A stretch of DNA of 22,094 nt from Dichomitus squalens LYAD-421 SS1 (GCF_000275845.1 NW_006766938.1:111529-133622); one strand, 5' to 3'; positions 10,201-20,739 are shown, counted from the first letter of the stretch. Made by a program: numbers and translations. Notes: a model not told the origin generated them from the letters alone.

Positions 10201-10768
10201 GACCATAAGCGGCTAGAAGACGAGGGTCGTGGTTGGTGTACTCACCGTAGGCGGGAGGGATGATCCAGTCCGGTTGCCATGTCAAGGAATGGAAGGGCCA
10301 ATTTAAACGCCTGTATATGACATGAGTTCAATCTGGACTAGCGACAGACCGTTGACACAGAGGAAAAAGAAAGGGTAGGGAATAGAAAAATACAATGCAA
10401 CTCGGTAGACGCCAGGGCGCCAGAGTGCTTTGCGGTAGCGAGCGACGTCAACGACAGGAGCGATGAGCAGACACCAGAAGCTCATTTCTGCCAGCGTACG
10501 TAGGACACGTACAGCGTGTTTGATTCATGGAAAGACTGGGCGAAAGCCGGAGGACAGCCGTCGATGCAAAAGCCGGCAGATATTGGTAAGTTCGCTCCCG
10601 CATCCCAGCTAACTTGCCCCGCTCGCAACGAACGACGGAGGGCATTCCCCACACTGATGAGAACGCCGAGTTCGAAGCCTTGTCGAGACGTGTGCGCCGA
10701 TCGACTTGGCCGATAGGCGCAAACTGGACGGAGGAGTTGTGGGTGCAGCGATCTGTCTGATGACACCG
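7209..10768. other. 3.6-kb gene-poor stretch
   Basis: No conserved domain, transposase, reverse transcriptase or further tRNA was recognised in six frames. The longest frame is on the minus strand at 8765-8337 (142 codons, ending in a hydrophobic stretch); its start is arbitrary and it matches nothing I know. A hydrophobic minus-strand frame at 10485-10303 is also unassigned. The base composition is closer to balanced than in the genes. It may be old decayed repeat. Confidence 0.5.
8666..8681. repeat. 16-bp perfect palindrome
   Basis: GCACCAGCGCTGGTGC is its own reverse complement. It has no spacer, so it suits a dimeric protein site better than an RNA hairpin, but no flanking gene supports a role. 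Confidence 0.6.
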
Positions 10769-11240
10769 TTAAGCGGGACTGCCATAACAGGCAGTCTGGT
10801 CATCAGCTGAGTCCTGACGTGATAAGCGATGCTACCATAGGAGAAGGGGTAATAGTCGTAGAAGAGGTGATCTTGACACCGCGAACGCCACTTCGGCGGC
10901 CACAAAAGGACCGTCGCTGCCACTGGCAAGCCAACTTCCGCAAGATGTCAATTCAGCCCCCGTTCTCATGTGCGGCTGCAGCTCGCACGTACGCTATCGC
11001 GAGATACAGGTGGGAAATGCGCTGCTGCAGATCTCTCTTGAGATGCCCGCGGACGCGTGTCGCGAGGCGCAGCAGGAGAAGTGAAGCCAAGAGCGGTTGT
11101 GGGATCGCGCGGGCAACGACCAGCCAAAGAGCGGATTTGGGGGTGTTGAGCTGGTGTGCTGCGAAATCCGGGGCTGTGTCGTGCGACTCGGCCCCCTTCC
11201 CGACCCTTACGGCAATGGCCGCCTTCGTATCGATCCAGAA
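10769..11240 (-). CDS. Unrecognised exon chain, possible C-terminal part of a gene
   Basis: Three open stretches join in frame on the minus strand: 11240-10993, 10922-10880 and 10831-10769 (TAA). The upstream border is an acceptor-like CTAG at 11244-11241. The introns are 70 nt (GTACGT, with TTGAC before CAG) and 48 nt (GTGTCA..TAG). The first stretch, 82 codons with no stop, begins FWIDTKAAIAVRVGKG and contains a probable membrane helix around ALWLVVARAIPQPLLASLLL, then a basic run RVRGHLKRDLQQR. The last ends TACYGSPA. I could not find a convincing upstream exon or start, so it may be a gene remnant or chance. I do not recognise the family. The frame carrying the hydrophobic helix is the best reason to keep it. 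Confidence 0.3.
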
Positions 11241-12607
11241 CTAGCGTCGGCGGTCGTAGTTTCCCCGCTCTGCCTCCTAGGGTTCAAACGCTACTGAGGG
11301 GCTCCTTCGGAACGGAGAGGGTGTGAGAAGCAGGCGGTGACCGCGAGGGACCAGACCTTCGCGATGATTCCAATGCGGCAAACGGGCCAGTGGCGTTGCG
11401 CGTTTGTGCAAGTAAATGTAGATATCGTGCATTGAAAACCGAGAATTCCCTGCGATGTGTCATGTGCTGCGAGGACCCTGAGCATCCCACAATCTTGGGA
11501 GACAGATGATGGACTGATGACTGAGACTCAATGACCCATCTGCGGCGACATGTTCTCTGGGACGGCAAAACTCGACGCGATAACGCCCCTATGTCGTGTC
11601 CTGCACGAGTGGAGACTGAAGGAAGCAGCTCGCTTTTGTACGTGTTGTGTCCGTAACGACACGGGCGCGTGTACTGACGCGTTGCGTGCAATGGAAAGCG
11701 TCCGAGTCACACACCCGTTCGATCATGCCTTCGCTGAGCTGGAAGAGTGGGAAGGGCTTTCCAGTCGGATAAACCAGCGAACAAGGGGGTCGACTGGCCG
11801 TGGGAGCAGGGCCCACATCCGATGCTCCGTTCGAGCCTAATCTATCATAGGATGATCAACAACAAAAGAAGAAACGTGCGGCTCGCGGATTTCCGAACGG
11901 GCGAAAGATTACAATTGAGATGCCTTTGTCCAGGGTAGGGCGCCGATTGTGGAACTGGGAAGGGGCACGGTGGCTAGTCGGCATGCTTCCCCATCCACAT
12001 AAGGCATGCTGTGGGTACGCGGCGACGAGGAGGAGGGCGGTGAAATGCGCGCGGCATCAGATGCCGGCACGAGTTCCCCACGCAGAACTTAATTTTGGCC
12101 TATGGCGTGGCACGTCTTCTGCAGGACGGTGGCGTGGCGTACCAGGGCATGCCTGACTGGGCATGAACCGGCCCCAGCTCCAACAAGAACTCGCACCCAA
12201 CTTACCGAGAGGACGGTAGATCAGGACAGACAGGGGGTTGACGTCTGTTGGTGGATGGGAAGATATGGCAAAGTCGCGCCGGGAGTGGGGGATCCGCACA
12301 GAGACAAAGGAGTGCCTAGGAGTGCCCGCAGTCCATCATTACTGTCGTCAGTAGGGCGGTGGGGGCGGGACGACTGCTGTCGATGAGCGGAGGGATTCTA
12401 GGCGTCGGGTAGCAGGCGGAAAGTGCGAGAAGAGAACAAAAGCGGCGTAGTACAAGATTGGAATCAGATTGGGCAAGAACGTTCTATTTTGATTATGTAA
12501 CCTATTTGCTCGAATTGGCGTCGCATATTGCCGCAACAGAATACAACAGGTATATCTCTTGAGAGCCACGCTCCGCTTCTCTCCCCCCAACCACCACCAT
12601 CCCCTCC
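11241..12607. other. Unassigned stretch before the basic-protein gene
   Basis: Several minus-strand exon-like pieces occur, for instance one ending at a GTAAGT near 12210 after NPLSVLIYRPL and one around 11760 reading FPLFQLSEGMIER before a GTGTGT. I could not join them into a continuous frame with the exon chain at 11240-10769. The last 50 bases or so before 12608 are pyrimidine-rich (CT and CCACC runs), as in many fungal leaders, and belong to the downstream gene. Confidence 0.4.
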
Positions 12608-13357
12608 ATGTCCTATCCCTACAAACGGCGTCGAACTGCTACTTCTGTTCTTGCCGGCGATTTTGATCCTCGTCCTCAACGCGACGTCCTCACTAGTCTT
12701 TTGAACGGCGTCTCGATGCCCAAACCAACCGAGGAGGAGCTCAACGCGCGCAGGGAGAGGAAGCGCGAGAAGAAGGAGAAGGAGCGGAGAGAGCGAGAGA
12801 GGGAGAAGGAGAAGACAGAGAAAAAACGCGTCAAGGCCGCCTCCAAGGCTCCCGAAGCCGTCGCCGCCCCCATCCCCTCAACATCCGGCACGCCCGCAAC
12901 CTCGAGCGCGATTGCTCCGCTCAAGAGCGCGTCGATCGCCGCCCCTCGCGCAACCACATCTTCCTTCTGGCAAGCCAGACCACAGATCGTCATCCCTTAC
13001 CTCCAAAGGTCTGCGTCCTTTTCTCCACCGCCCATGCCCTCATCCCCTCCCACCACCCCCGGGCCATCGGTATCCTCTCGCACCTCCGCCGTATCATCCA
13101 AGCGTCCGTTCACCCCGGACGACGACGACGAACTTCCTGGCCGACAGCAGAGCATGGAGAGCGACGGGTCGATGCACAAGAGGCCCCGGAAGAAACGACC
13201 GGCGGCGCGGAAGGGTTGGAAGGGCTGGGTCGAGGGTTCGCCCCCGCCGTCCGACAAGCTCATCAACCTCGACTCGGTCACTGTGCTGGCGGAGCGGAAG
13301 ACACGAAGCGGGAAAAGCTTTGATGCTATCGGCGCAGGCCGGGATGGGTGGGTGTAA
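12608..13357 (+). CDS. Intronless basic, low-complexity nuclear-type protein, 249 aa
   Basis: The ATG follows a CT-rich leader, and the frame runs uninterrupted to TAA. The N-terminus has a basic cluster, YKRRRT (residues 5-10). Residues 42-77 are an almost pure glutamate/lysine/arginine helix, probably a charged single helix or coiled coil. Residues 80-170 are rich in alanine, serine and proline. An acidic DDDDE (171-175) comes before a classical basic nuclear-import-like run KRPRKKRPAARK (191-202). The end, GWKGWVEGSPPPSDKLINLD (203-222) and RKTRSGKSFDAIG (230-242), is the most ordered-looking part and the likeliest conserved motif. High GC and third-position bias match the other genes here. 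A nuclear protein is inferred; there is no enzyme motif and I cannot name a function. Confidence 0.8.
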   Translation: MSYPYKRRRTATSVLAGDFDPRPQRDVLTSLLNGVSMPKPTEEELNARRERKREKKEKERREREREKEKTEKKRVKAASKAPEAVAAPIPSTSGTPATSSAIAPLKSASIAAPRATTSSFWQARPQIVIPYLQRSASFSPPPMPSSPPTTPGPSVSSRTSAVSSKRPFTPDDDDELPGRQQSMESDGSMHKRPRKKRPAARKGWKGWVEGSPPPSDKLINLDSVTVLAERKTRSGKSFDAIGAGRDGWV

Positions 13358-15192
13358 CTCTGGTGCGTGTTCAGCCGTTGTTAACGGTCCGATCGCGTCT
13401 GAACGCGCTTTAGGTTTCCGTCGACTGCCAATGCTGTCTCTCGCGTATCGTAAACATGCGTGCGTCCTCTGTTTCCACTGCTAGTCTCATGCGTCTACGT
13501 CGTCACGACATATACATGCACATCTCGATACCGAACTCGCGTATACTCCACGGCTCGTTTATTCCCCCTTGCTCCCGCTAGTTGTGGCGTGCCACTGTGA
13601 CTTTTTCCTTGGGTTGGATTCTTGATCATGGCCAGTCACTCGTTGTACATGTTTTTTCTGCTAGGTTTCTTTCACACAGGCTCACGAATGATCTTGTATA
13701 CATATGTCGCTGTCGCTCAACAAGCTTGTCATGGCAATCGTCTCTGCATATGCTGACTGAGTAGTGTGCGGAACAAATCGGGGTCTCCCCGCCAACGCGA
13801 CCCTGGCGTGGAGAAGAGACACACCGCCTGTTGCCCCAACAGGTAGCCACCAATCCTGCGTCACTGGCGAGCATTCGGCTCCCCAACGATCGATCCTGCA
13901 GTTCGATCGTTGTCACACCCCGCGATCAGACGCACGTGCGCCTGCAGCGATACACAACTCGCCGGAACGCTCGTCGCCGAAGTCCTCAATTTTGTGTATG
14001 TTCAGAACGGCGACATCCATGTACATTTGGCTGGCGCGCGACGGGTGCACTGGACAAACGGGCGCGGTGCCAGCTTCGCGAGACGGCTGCGGAGGTCCGA
14101 GATTGGCTTGAAGGAGGCAATCTGCGCTTCCAGCTCCGCATGCACGCCTCGCGCGGGCTGCCGGCGCCCACTGTCGAACGCGGAGCTATTACATGTGCCA
14201 CCGCGCGTCACGCCTCGCGCTGCGGTCGTGACCGCTCCTCCCGCACAGACCACCTTGCCGCAGTGCCTGTCTCGCCCGTGTCCCCGTGGCCCGTGCGTGC
14301 CCTGATACTGTGGTCGGTGATGAGGTGGTTTGGGAACAAGTCCGTAGACAGGCTGTCGAGACAGGCCAGCCGCTGGATCGTTCCTGAGTGGCCTTGCCGG
14401 TGCACGTACGTATACGTAGAGGAGTGAATGATTCCCACTTGTCAGATTCGCGCATGTTGGGAACTTGTAGGTCACTGCGTCACTCCTGCGAGCAGGGCCT
14501 GGAGTGAAGTCTTGCACGCACTAGATCGAGTGGCAATGTCGCTTCTCGGAATGCACTCCCACGGCCACGTCTCAAATGCCATTCGTTAGGCTAGTATGAT
14601 GTCCACTTATCGTCCCATCGTACGGTACTCCTTTGAAAGGCTATGGATATTCCAGTGTAGTGTTTGATGGCGAGTCATCGTCACGGGCGGCCTTGGAAGC
14701 CATCTGGCTCGGAGCTCCCAGGAACAGGAAATCAAAATCTAGATCAATAAATGCTACGGTCCATTCCTGAACTCATGTCGCCGTCCCTCCCGCATTGCCA
14801 CTCATCTACACACCCGCAACGACACGTCTTCTACGGATGATATCCGAACTGAATGCCATGAGAGAACCGCTGCACGAGTCCCGACGGTGTCGGTGGTGAC
14901 GTTCCTTGTGTGACGCCCGTATTTGGAGCTCGTCACGGTGGGGCGCCCATGCCCAATTAGGAAGGAGCGGTGTGGTGCGAGCGGGCGCCCCGCCACACTT
15001 TCTTCCGTCTTCACCGCCACCATTGGTACTTTGTACTTCGGACTCCTTGCTCTGACGTCGTCGCCCGTGGGTCTTGCCTGCTGGCTGGTTGTCCTAGCTT
15101 GTCTTCTTATCTTGGCATCTGTGCACAAAATACATTGCCTGAGGCAAGATCTCCGACGCCCTCACTTTCGTTAGGAACCCGTCGATCCAAGG
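13358..15192. other. 1.8-kb unassigned stretch between two genes
   Basis: The first 250 bases are the expected 3' flank of the basic-protein gene, and the last few hundred must include the MTG1 promoter. In between (13.9-14.4 kb) the DNA is GC-rich and open on both strands, with pieces such as QRLACLDSLSTDLFPNHLIT and ELEAQIASFKPISDLRSRL on the minus strand. No joined frame or known motif emerged. An undetected minus-strand gene is possible. Confidence 0.4.
13884..13912. repeat. Inverted repeat, 10-bp arms, 9-bp spacer
   Basis: CAACGATCGA at 13884-13893 is the exact reverse complement of TCGATCGTTG at 13903-13912. The arms contain the self-complementary CGATCG. No gene edge coincides with it. 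Confidence 0.8.
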
Positions 15193-18100
15193 ATGCTGAC
15201 GCACATTCCGTTCCCCGCGCTACCGGTCCCTCCGTCATGGTTTCCCGGACACATGCTCCAGTTCCAAAAGATGCTCCCAGCGCTGCTCAACAAGACGGAT
15301 GTCGTGCTGGAGCTACGAGACTCGCGTCTCCCGCTCACGAGCATCAATCGCAACTTCGAAGGTATGTGCCCATCTCTTACTCGGTTGCTTTCGTCTGTGT
15401 TTGCATGTTTTTGAGAGTCCGGCATGGAGGCAATGAATCGGCTGCGGCCTGAATGACATAGTCGCGCGGGGCAGGACGGACTCCGGAGTTGAGACATGAC
15501 TCGGCGGGGCGGGATTTGTTGGCTGTGGCGCTCAGCACATGGTGCCCCCGCGCTGCTGTGCTGCGCGCACGCAGTGCGCCTCAATTGAGGCGCTTTATCG
15601 GCCATGCTCGTTTTCACCGCCCTGACGTGTATCGTGTGGGGTGAGACGGTTTAAAATTAATTTTGGCGGCTCCGCCGAGATACGAAGTCACCCACACGTA
15701 TCTCGACAAAGTGCCTTCACTGCGCGACGTGAATAGTTTGACGACCGTAATGGCGTGGTGGATGACTGGGCAAATATCCACGGCATGATTTCACGGCTGT
15801 CGGGCAATGCGCTTCCCTCCGGGTCTAGGCGGCTGGATCACCGCCGTCGGATAATGTTTGTTTGGCCCGCTAGGCAATACTAGCACCGGACCAGACGTGT
15901 CGGCGCTCTACTACAGAGTCGCAGCCGAGCGCGCAACGCCGAGTTCCCGCAAGATCATCGTATACTATAGATGCTTGGTGGTGTAGCTGCCGTCGCCACT
16001 GCTTCTTTGACAGTCGCGTGCTGACGGACATGAGGCTAAAGACAGTATTCAACGGCCGCATATTCATCAAGCACCTGTAGTGTTACGGCCTTCAGTCATC
16101 ATGTTGGATTGTCGCTGCCATGTGCGGGAGCTGTAACCACAGATCCCCCGTCGACAGGCAGGCAGTGCCGGCAACCAAGCACAGGATGGTGCAAGCGTTT
16201 GAACGGATGTCAGCCCCAGGATCATGCAGTGTTAACGCCGGACTTCTTTGGGCAGAGGGTGTACAGATCCCTGGATAGTCCACACGGATAACTCAGACGG
16301 ACTGGGATCCGCTGTATCATGCCACGCCTTTCCAGTCTAAGAATGGTGCAAGTTGCGTCCATTCTGGCATGTGCTAGCACTGGCTGTGTTATGGGGTCGC
16401 AGACGCCCCCACCGGTACCGAAAGGTCCCTGGCAAGCACATTCTCCTAAGTCTTGGTAGTGGCAGTCACTGCCCCGCCAAATTCATTGATCGTCCTTCCA
16501 TACGGCCATAATTTCCGCCGTTAAGAGGAGCGCATCTCTGCCAGTGGGATATTCTCCTGCCGGTGGCATGGTGCGATCGAACAAATGGTTCATGGTGGAC
16601 TAGCCTCCTCGATCGTTGTTCAGCGCGGCCGCCTTGATTGCAGGCACGGGTTGATGATCATCTCGTTTCACAGCTGATAGTAGTATCAAAGCACGATAGT
16701 TGGCTTCAAATTTTTCATCCCAGGGCGCTTCAGTTACCGTCAGCTGGTTGCTATGAAGCCTCGCCTTGCTCACGCTTTCTACTCGCGGTTTGCGCTTTCT
16801 GCCGTCAACTCCCACGTCGTGCGACGTGACTTTGTCTCTATGCCGTAGGCATGGCAACCGGCTGCCATCAAATTACCATTCCACGGACCCGTGTGGGTGA
16901 TCCCTCATGGAAGGTGTTCCTTTGTGGACCTATTGCTTTATTCTGCTTCATTGTCGCAATGCCTGGATGATCGCTGACCCATGTGCTATAGGTGCACTGC
17001 AAAAATGGAGACGGGAACGCGGACATGGACCATCGACTGCCAGCTCGTCTCTGGATACGCCGACTGCCGGCCCGAGTAATGGACCTATCTGCGAGCGGGT
17101 AGTGGTTTTCAGCAAGCGAGACCTGGTGCCGGAATGGGGGATCAAGGTGTGCATCTCTACTGTATCTGCCGCGGAATCTCTAACGCACCACCTGGCGCAG
17201 CCTTTCCAGCGGGCGTTGGCCAACAAGTACCGCGACCAACAACATTTCTTCGCTTCGTGGAACCGCACACGTGATATCAAGGCACTGAGCGAGCTCCTAG
17301 TCAGTATGTCTCGGTCTCCGTCCAGTGCCTGGGCTTGCCGGCTTATATGTGGTTCCCAGATGTAGCGAAGGAACATCCGTACAGATCGGAGCTCAACGTG
17401 CTGGTTGTCGGGATGCCCAATGTGGGCAAGTCGACGTTGCTGAATGCGCTCAGGAACATCGGAATAGCAGGACGTGAGTCGGGTCCTCAGTTCATCGAGC
17501 TTTGGGCGCTGAGGCAGGCAGATTCGCAGCGACGCCTAAAGCGCTGCGGACGTCTGCGCACCCGGGGATGACTCGTGTGCTCTCAACTCGGCTCAAGCTG
17601 TCAGTGGAACCGCTCGTGTACGCGTACGACTCGCCCGGAGTGATGCTCCCATTTTTGGGCCGGGACATGACGGGAGCAGAGCGAGGGGTGAAGCTAGCAC
17701 TCATCGGTCAGTGGACTATCGCCGCTGCAGCGGAGTTCGGTGCGCTGACGTACTGCCTACCTCATCCGCGGGACGGTGACAGCCGGGATAAAGGAGGGCT
17801 TGTACGACACTGAAGCGCTCGCGTCGTATTTGTTGTACCGGCTGAACGTGCTGGACCCTGTCTGTGAGTGAACGGCCTCATGCTCTGGTTCTCCTATTCT
17901 GCCGTAGAAGCGCGGAGGAGATTGACGCTTACGGACGCCTTCTATCCGAACTCTCGCAGCCCCAGCGTATCTGAAGCTCCTGCCCTCCGGCACACCCCCA
18001 CTCCTCGACGTGCACGAATTCCTGAACTTGCTCGCGAAGCGATTATGCATGCTCAAGCGTGGTGGTGTTCCTGACTCCTCGCGCGCCGCGGTATGGTTCA

Positions 18101-18435
18101 TCAGGTGGTGGCGAGAAGAGGGTGGGCTCGCGTCTGCGTCCGCGCCGGCACTTCCCGATTACTCAGCAGCTTCAGGAATGGAGACGTTCCGCCGCGGATG
18201 GGGCTTCGATTTGGAATGGAGCGTTGATGCTGCGCAAGCTGGCAGATACAACGAGGCGACGATCCAAACAAAGATGGAGGAATGCATCGACAAATTTGAA
18301 GAGGCTGCGGTTGAGGAGGAACGGGAGGGCGGTTCTATCAGCTCGACGCAGGAGAAAAAGCGGCTGAAGGAGCAACAAAAGACGAGACAGCGTGCACGGT
18401 CGAGTGCGAGACTGGCCGCTCGCAGGGGGGCGTGA
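15193..18435 (+). CDS. MTG1: Mitochondrial ribosome-assembly GTPase MTG1, seven exons, 422 aa
   Basis: This is a circularly permuted GTPase of the RbgA/YlqF-MTG1 family, which in mitochondria acts in late assembly of the large ribosomal subunit. Exons at 15193-15361, 16992-17146, 17201-17303, 17360-17473, 17530-17706, 17783-17863 and 17966-18435 join in frame (1269 nt). The N-terminus has the family signature SWFPGHM (15-21) and LELRDSRLPLTS (39-50). Motifs follow in permuted order: G4 SKRD (97-100), a G5-like FFAS, G1 GMPNVGKS (160-167), G2 threonine in PGMTR (T195), and G3 DSPG (214-217). The C-terminus is lysine/arginine/glutamate-rich. Introns 2-6 are 54-102 nt, but intron 1 is 1630 nt. 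The exon 7 acceptor may instead be at 17959, adding two residues. Length is a little above yeast Mtg1. All junctions keep frame, so the gene looks functional. No clear cleavable presequence is seen. Confidence 0.93.
15653..15705. repeat. Three adjacent palindromes inside MTG1 intron 1
   Basis: AAAATTAATTTT (15653-15664) is directly followed by the hairpin GGCGG-CT-CCGCC (15665-15676), then by CGAGATACG (15676-15684) with its exact reverse complement CGTATCTCG (15697-15705). The segment CGTGTGGG at 15633-15640 can also pair with CCCACACG at 15691-15698. Confidence 0.85.
16140..16198 (-). pseudogene. Possible scrap of an MFS first-helix region
   Basis: On the minus strand this reads CTILCLVAGTACLSTGD. 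Its DNA resembles the start of helix 1 of MFS copy B near 20.3 kb, with roughly three bases in four agreeing over about 50 positions by eye. The translation frame is not the MFS frame. Chance or a shared unrelated repeat are alternatives. Confidence 0.25.
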
Positions 18436-18747
18436 GACGGTAAAGTGAAATGTCTGACATTTACACCGGCATGGGAGGGCTTATTCGGGATAGACACATT
18501 TGGACGGATAGTGCTTTAGACTATATTGGATATTCTATCCTGGAAACGAAGCACACGCAGTATCTCCGCTGTGAAGACTCCCTTCCAAAGCGAAGCTGTC
18601 GGACATCCGATGGGGACCCTCACGTGGGCACGTAACGCGCGGGAGGAATCACTGCTCACAGATTAATAAGTGTCGACAGCAATCGACACCACGCCGCAAA
18701 CCGATATCAGTCTCCTGGCGGGATCGAGTACCTCATGAACCAGCAGC
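18436..18747. other. 3' flank of MTG1 up to MFS copy B
   Basis: No gene or repeat was recognised. The stretch should contain the MTG1 polyadenylation region, convergent with the 3' end of the minus-strand MFS relic. Confidence 0.5.
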
Positions 18748-20739
18748 TTACGAAGGCTCGAACTTCGACGCGAGCACACCAGTCAGGAACGGCAAGACTG
18801 CCGAGCTAGCCTGACCTACTCCTGCGATGTTATACGCACAGCCCGTCATCAGCCACTTCGGCAGATTCGTCAGAATGGGGAACATGGGTCCCAGAAGAAG
18901 GCCCACGACGGATACAGCTACAGCGTTCTCGATCAATGAGGGTATGAGACAGATGGTCCCTTCCAAGCTATGAGGTAACACCGGAGTGAGACGTCCAACT
19001 AAGCTAAGCAAACAAACCATGGGGCAGCGTTCCCAGAGGAAGAGAGCTCGGCGATCTCCAAGCTGCAGCAAGTCGTGCGTTGGATGACTATGGCTGGCAG
19101 TCAAAATTGCTGAACTTTTTGTTTAGCCACAATAGGAGGACGCGACCAAGTATGATACCTGTATGGAGAATGAATACCTTTCTGTAGCACAAACATGCGG
19201 ACGGCAGCTTGAAACTCCGAAAAAACCGGAGGATATCACGCCAGGGTTCAGGCTACCGCCGCGCTTCTCCAAGATGTATGTGACGCTCCAACCTTATCCG
19301 GCTGGTATGTCAGCCGCAATTGGCTCGCAAGGGCGACTGCAAACGGTCTATACCGCCCAGCATAGCCTCCACCCCGACACAGATCAACGCGAAGAATGAG
19401 AGGAAGTGCACTCCCTTGAGACGCATCATGTACATGAATTTATCGGAGCGGCTGTCGTCAGCATCGTTGCCTGTCTCTCCTTCGTCTTCCATGTGACTGA
19501 GAGGCAACACAGGTTCTAGCTATATCATGATTTCGCTGAGGCAATCTTCTCTCTCTCTCTCTCTTGTCTGCGGCCACATAGCACAGCTCAGAGAACTGCA
19601 GCGTTGATGGCGCGTGCAGGCCAGGCCAACGGAAGTAATGAAGTGATGCGACCAGAAGCGGGGACTTCCGGAAGATTGTGTCGCTACGAGAGGTGATACA
19701 AGCGCGCCCAAGCCTGTGTCCCAAACCCAGGAGTGGTGAGCATCCGCACCCGCCTCCTGCATGAGGGATGGGAACTTTACCGTATATGCCATGCAGGAGC
19801 TCCATCTTGGCCGCGAATTTTTCTTCAAGCTTACCACAAAAACTGTGGTTTGAGCAGCTTGGATGGCCAGGGTGAAGCCTATGATGCAATAGACGATGCA
19901 TATGACCGGGAATGGCCCGGCGGGGACCAGCATTGCGTATGCCCCAATCTGGAGTAGCGCTCTTGTTGAAAGACCGTCTTCAAATGCCTCCCGCAGTAGG
20001 TGCAGCTACGATAATATCTTCCCAAATCCGAACCGTTCCGTGAGATAGATGCTGGCCATCGCGCCAGACAGGAAACCTGACTACGGCGATATTCAGGGAG
20101 TGATGTGCCACCAAACACTCATGTACCCACAACAGCATCTGAAAAGCATATTAGCAGAGACATCTTTACAAACCCAAACTAGAAAATTGGAGCCTCATAC
20201 ATTAGCAACTTACCTAGTCAGCCGCGTACGGTCCACATTTGGCAGTGCTCCGATACATGATCCCTCTCCTGGATCCTCGGTAGCTTCGGTCCCGTCGTGG
20301 CATCGTTCCATCTGTTGATACACAGGCACCAGCATAGAGGCATAAAATGGAGCAAGCTCTTCCGTTGATACTAGGTCGAGTAGGCGTTAATGCCTTCGGA
20401 CTGCTCAGCCTCCTCACGCGTACTGCCAGTCGGTGCCGTAAGCACACTTGCAGTCACTTCGGACCGTGGCACGCCAGGTGCAGGACTGGCTCTTCTGTGG
20501 GATGCTTTGCTCATGACTCCAAGTTTGATAGCATCACGATCAACGCCCGCTGCGGACAGCTCGAGTACGTGACAACTCGGTTCCTTTTTTGGTTCGACCC
20601 GCAGTCGCCTGCTGTCCATTCGGTGGTTCCGGCTGCAAGGCGGGAGACACAAGTCAATGAGACGGACAACTTGAATATTGCCCCTGGGCATGTCTATCGA
20701 GAGACCAACCTCCTTTGTCTTCACAGTTTCGCTCCTCAT
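18748..20739 (-). pseudogene. Degenerate MFS transporter, FucP/BSC6 type (copy B)
   Basis: The minus-strand counterpart of copy A. A 122-codon polar N-terminal frame starts at 20739. After a frameshift come CWCLCINRWNDATTGPKLPRIQ (helix 1, about 20320-20260) in broken frame, an apparently perfect intron (20213-20139, GTAAGT..CAG, TGCTAAT), and GAMASIYLTERFGFGKILS (about 20070-20013), the loop 2-3 signature, ended by TAG. Then follow PAGPFPVICIVYCIIGFTLA, FVVSLKKN and LGALVSPLVATQ (about 19930-19675), DKFMYMMRLKGVHFLSFFAL with ICVGVEAMLGG (about 19445-19360), and a long intact C-terminal stretch, SLIENAVAVSVVGLLLGPMF to PFLTGVLASKF (about 18955-18755). Stops and shifts prevent translation as one protein, but it is better preserved than copy A. 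The substrate is unknown. Confidence 0.85.
19548..19564. repeat. (CT)8 microsatellite in MFS copy B
   Basis: An uninterrupted CT tract lies inside the relic, between the pieces equivalent to the middle helices. On the transporter strand it reads GA repeats and gives the arginine/glutamate run RERER that has no place in a membrane transporter, so it may be a local expansion. Confidence 0.8.

Larger units (their letters stand above)
15362..16991 (+). other. MTG1 intron 1, enlarged to 1630 nt
   Basis: The ends look like an ordinary short intron (donor GTATGT at 15362, acceptor CTATAG at 16991, with CGCTGAC just upstream as branch site). The other introns of this gene total only 54-102 nt each, so about 1.5 kb appears to have been added between those ends. 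The interior holds a palindrome cluster and a possible MFS scrap, and no complete transposable-element gene. Confidence 0.8.

Noticed and set aside
10303..10485. Hydrophobic minus-strand frame considered as the start of a wax-synthase-like membrane acyltransferase
   Set aside because: The resemblance is only in hydrophobicity; no catalytic histidine motif is seen downstream and no continuous exon set could be joined.
12676..12993. Minus-strand frame rich in serine, leucine and phenylalanine
   Set aside because: It is the antisense of the lysine/glutamate/arginine helix of the 249-residue protein.
15362..16991. MTG1 as two broken halves separated by an insertion (pseudogene)
   Set aside because: The donor, branch site and acceptor of intron 1 are intact, and all seven exons join in frame with every GTPase motif present.
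20585..20600. Second box-B-like GGTTCGACCC
   Set aside because: No cloverleaf around it, and it lies inside the N-terminal part of MFS copy B.
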